NCBI GenBank assembly: GCA_035626155.1
Contig: DASPOF010000041.1
Coordinates: 3,801 to 67,800 of the forward strand
DNA: 64,000 bases
Source: DASPOF01 sp035626155
GTDB taxonomy: Bacteria > Desulfobacterota > Binatia > Binatales > Binataceae
Direction: 5' to 3'
Below are positions 63,023 through 64,000 of the stretch, piece by piece. The position numbers and the translations under genes were made by a program. Under the pieces are notes generated by a model. It made no database searches, was not told where the DNA came from, and saw only the letters and a program-made list of their open reading frames with translations. Positions within the stretch are counted from its first letter, which is position 1. Each line of letters starts with the position of its first letter.

Positions 63023-64000
63023 ATGGCCTTCGACGCATCGAAACCCATCGAGTTATTTGAGGTCGCCGGCATACGGATCGATATCGACTACTCGTGGCTG
63101 GCGGTTTTCGTACTCGTGCTGTGGAGCTTGTCAGCCGGCTATTTTCCGCAAACCTACCCTGGTCACCCGGCCATTCAATACTGGATCGTTGGATTTGCTG
63201 CGACATTGTTGTTCTTCGCCTCGGTGCTGATCCACGAGTTGTCGCATGCCACGGTCGGCAACATGCTGGGTGAAAAAATCGATCGCATCACGCTGTTCAT
63301 CTTCGGCGGTATGGCGCACCTCTCCGGCGAGCCGAGGAACGCGAACGACGAACTCAAAATCGCGGCGGTCGGACCGTTGAGCAGCCTGGTCCTCGCGCTT
63401 GCCTTCTGGCTGTTGGCGCAACCGTTCGTGCTCGAATCCAGGACGTCCCTGTGGACGGCGCTCTTTTCCTATCTTGCCTTCATCAATCTCGCGCTGGCCC
63501 TGTTCAACCTTCTGCCCGGATATCCACTCGACGGGGGACGCCTGCTCAGAGCGGCGCTTTGGAAGCGATGGGGCAACCTGCAAACGGCCACCGCTCACGC
63601 AGCGGACTGGGGCCGCAACATCGCGTGGGCATTGATGGGTCTCGGAGCGGTCGAAATCTTTTCCGGCGCGCTCGTGGGCGGTCTCTGGCTGATCTTCATC
63701 GGACTGTTCCTTCGAGCCGCGGCGGCCGGCGGATACCAGAGCACGATGATGGATCAGACGCTCCGGCGCGTCCGCGTGGGCGACATCATGACCCGCGAAC
63801 CGGTGACGCTCGCCGCCGAACTGCCGGTCGCGGATGCAATCGAGCACTATTTTCTGAAGCTGGGGTACGGCGGTTTTCCCGTGCTGGCGGACGGACGAGT
63901 TGTTGGCCTGCTCTCGCTGTCGCAGCTTCGCCATTGTCCAAGCGAGGAGCGGGCGCGGAAAACCGTCTCCGAGATCATGATCCCGCTCGATCCGCGAATC
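63023..64000 (+). CDS. M50 site-2-type protease with CBS domain (3' end outside window)
   Basis: This is an integral-membrane metalloprotease, 326 residues visible, still open at the window edge. The zinc site HELSH gives H71, E72 and H75, and the second metal motif is NLLPGYPLDGGR with D170. Six or so hydrophobic segments surround these. A cytoplasmic CBS domain starts at about residue 250 (VGDIMTREPVTLAAELPVADAIEHYF). GGAGG at 63011-63015 is spaced 7 bases from ATG 63023, and only 1 base from the in-frame ATG at 63017. Such enzymes cut membrane-bound regulators, and the CBS part may sense adenyl ligands. The substrate is unknown. Confidence 0.93.
   Translation, partial: MAFDASKPIELFEVAGIRIDIDYSWLAVFVLVLWSLSAGYFPQTYPGHPAIQYWIVGFAATLLFFASVLIHELSHATVGNMLGEKIDRITLFIFGGMAHLSGEPRNANDELKIAAVGPLSSLVLALAFWLLAQPFVLESRTSLWTALFSYLAFINLALALFNLLPGYPLDGGRLLRAALWKRWGNLQTATAHAADWGRNIAWALMGLGAVEIFSGALVGGLWLIFIGLFLRAAAAGGYQSTMMDQTLRRVRVGDIMTREPVTLAAELPVADAIEHYFLKLGYGGFPVLADGRVVGLLSLSQLRHCPSEERARKTVSEIMIPLDPRI

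Overview
The window is GC-rich, densely coding chromosomal DNA of a Gram-negative bacterium. Lipoprotein and Tat signals, an HlyD/ABC-2 exporter and an L,D-transpeptidase support an outer-membrane cell plan. Few genes look recently acquired, and no rRNA, tRNA, transposase, phage gene or CRISPR array was seen. The mix of a group 3b-type [NiFe] hydrogenase, an F420-type luciferase-like oxidoreductase, propionyl-CoA carboxylase/methylmalonyl-CoA mutase and a phosphoketolase cluster fits an uncultivated soil or sediment lineage near the old Deltaproteobacteria (Binatota/Desulfobacterota-like). That placement is inference.

Layout. 1-5.6 kb: end of a superoxide dismutase, then a minus-strand hydrogenase operon (beta, gamma, delta, alpha, maturation protease) joined by 4-, 26- and 7-base overlaps. 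5.8-13.9 kb: aldo/keto reductase, the MsrP-MsrQ methionine sulfoxide repair pair, a GST, an alpha/beta-hydrolase whose catalytic residues are replaced, an F420-type oxidoreductase coupled to a coiled-coil lipoprotein, a GNAT enzyme, a crotonase and a DUF192 protein. 14-20 kb: propionyl-CoA to succinyl-CoA genes (carboxyltransferase, biotin carboxylase, biotin carrier, mutase large subunit) followed by pyruvoyl arginine decarboxylase. 20-26.5 kb: VWA/MoxR pair, DUF309, thyX and pyrD (pyrimidines), rhodanese, pyroglutamyl peptidase. 26.5-30.5 kb: tal-pgi-gnd sugar-phosphate cluster. 30.6-39.9 kb: recC-recB-recD. 40-51 kb: MFS carrier, beta-propeller protein, second crotonase, lipoprotein, a five-gene HlyD/ABC exporter and a double GNAT protein. 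51.5-57.7 kb: phosphoketolase-acetate kinase-glycan phosphorylase. 57.8-64 kb: DUF882/L,D-transpeptidase pair, ThDP enzyme, CoA-transferase and an M50 protease with a CBS domain that runs off the window.

Metabolic logic. Glycogen phosphorolysis (GlgP) with Pgi, Gnd and transaldolase can supply pentose phosphate. Phosphoketolase and acetate kinase can then turn sugar phosphate into acetate and ATP, and the CoA-transferase may handle acyl groups. The hydrogenase links H2 to NAD(P)H. Propionyl-CoA from odd-chain, branched-chain or sterol-type substrates can enter the TCA cycle through the carboxylase and mutase.

The least ordinary material is non-coding. A family of palindromic repeats occurs at about 23.9, 40.0, 45.6, 45.7 and 61.4 kb. 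At three of these sites the end of the repeat supplies the TAG stop codon of the neighbouring gene. There is also a candidate folded leader ahead of the arginine decarboxylase, and the only sizeable gap inside the exporter operon is built from three stacked palindromes.
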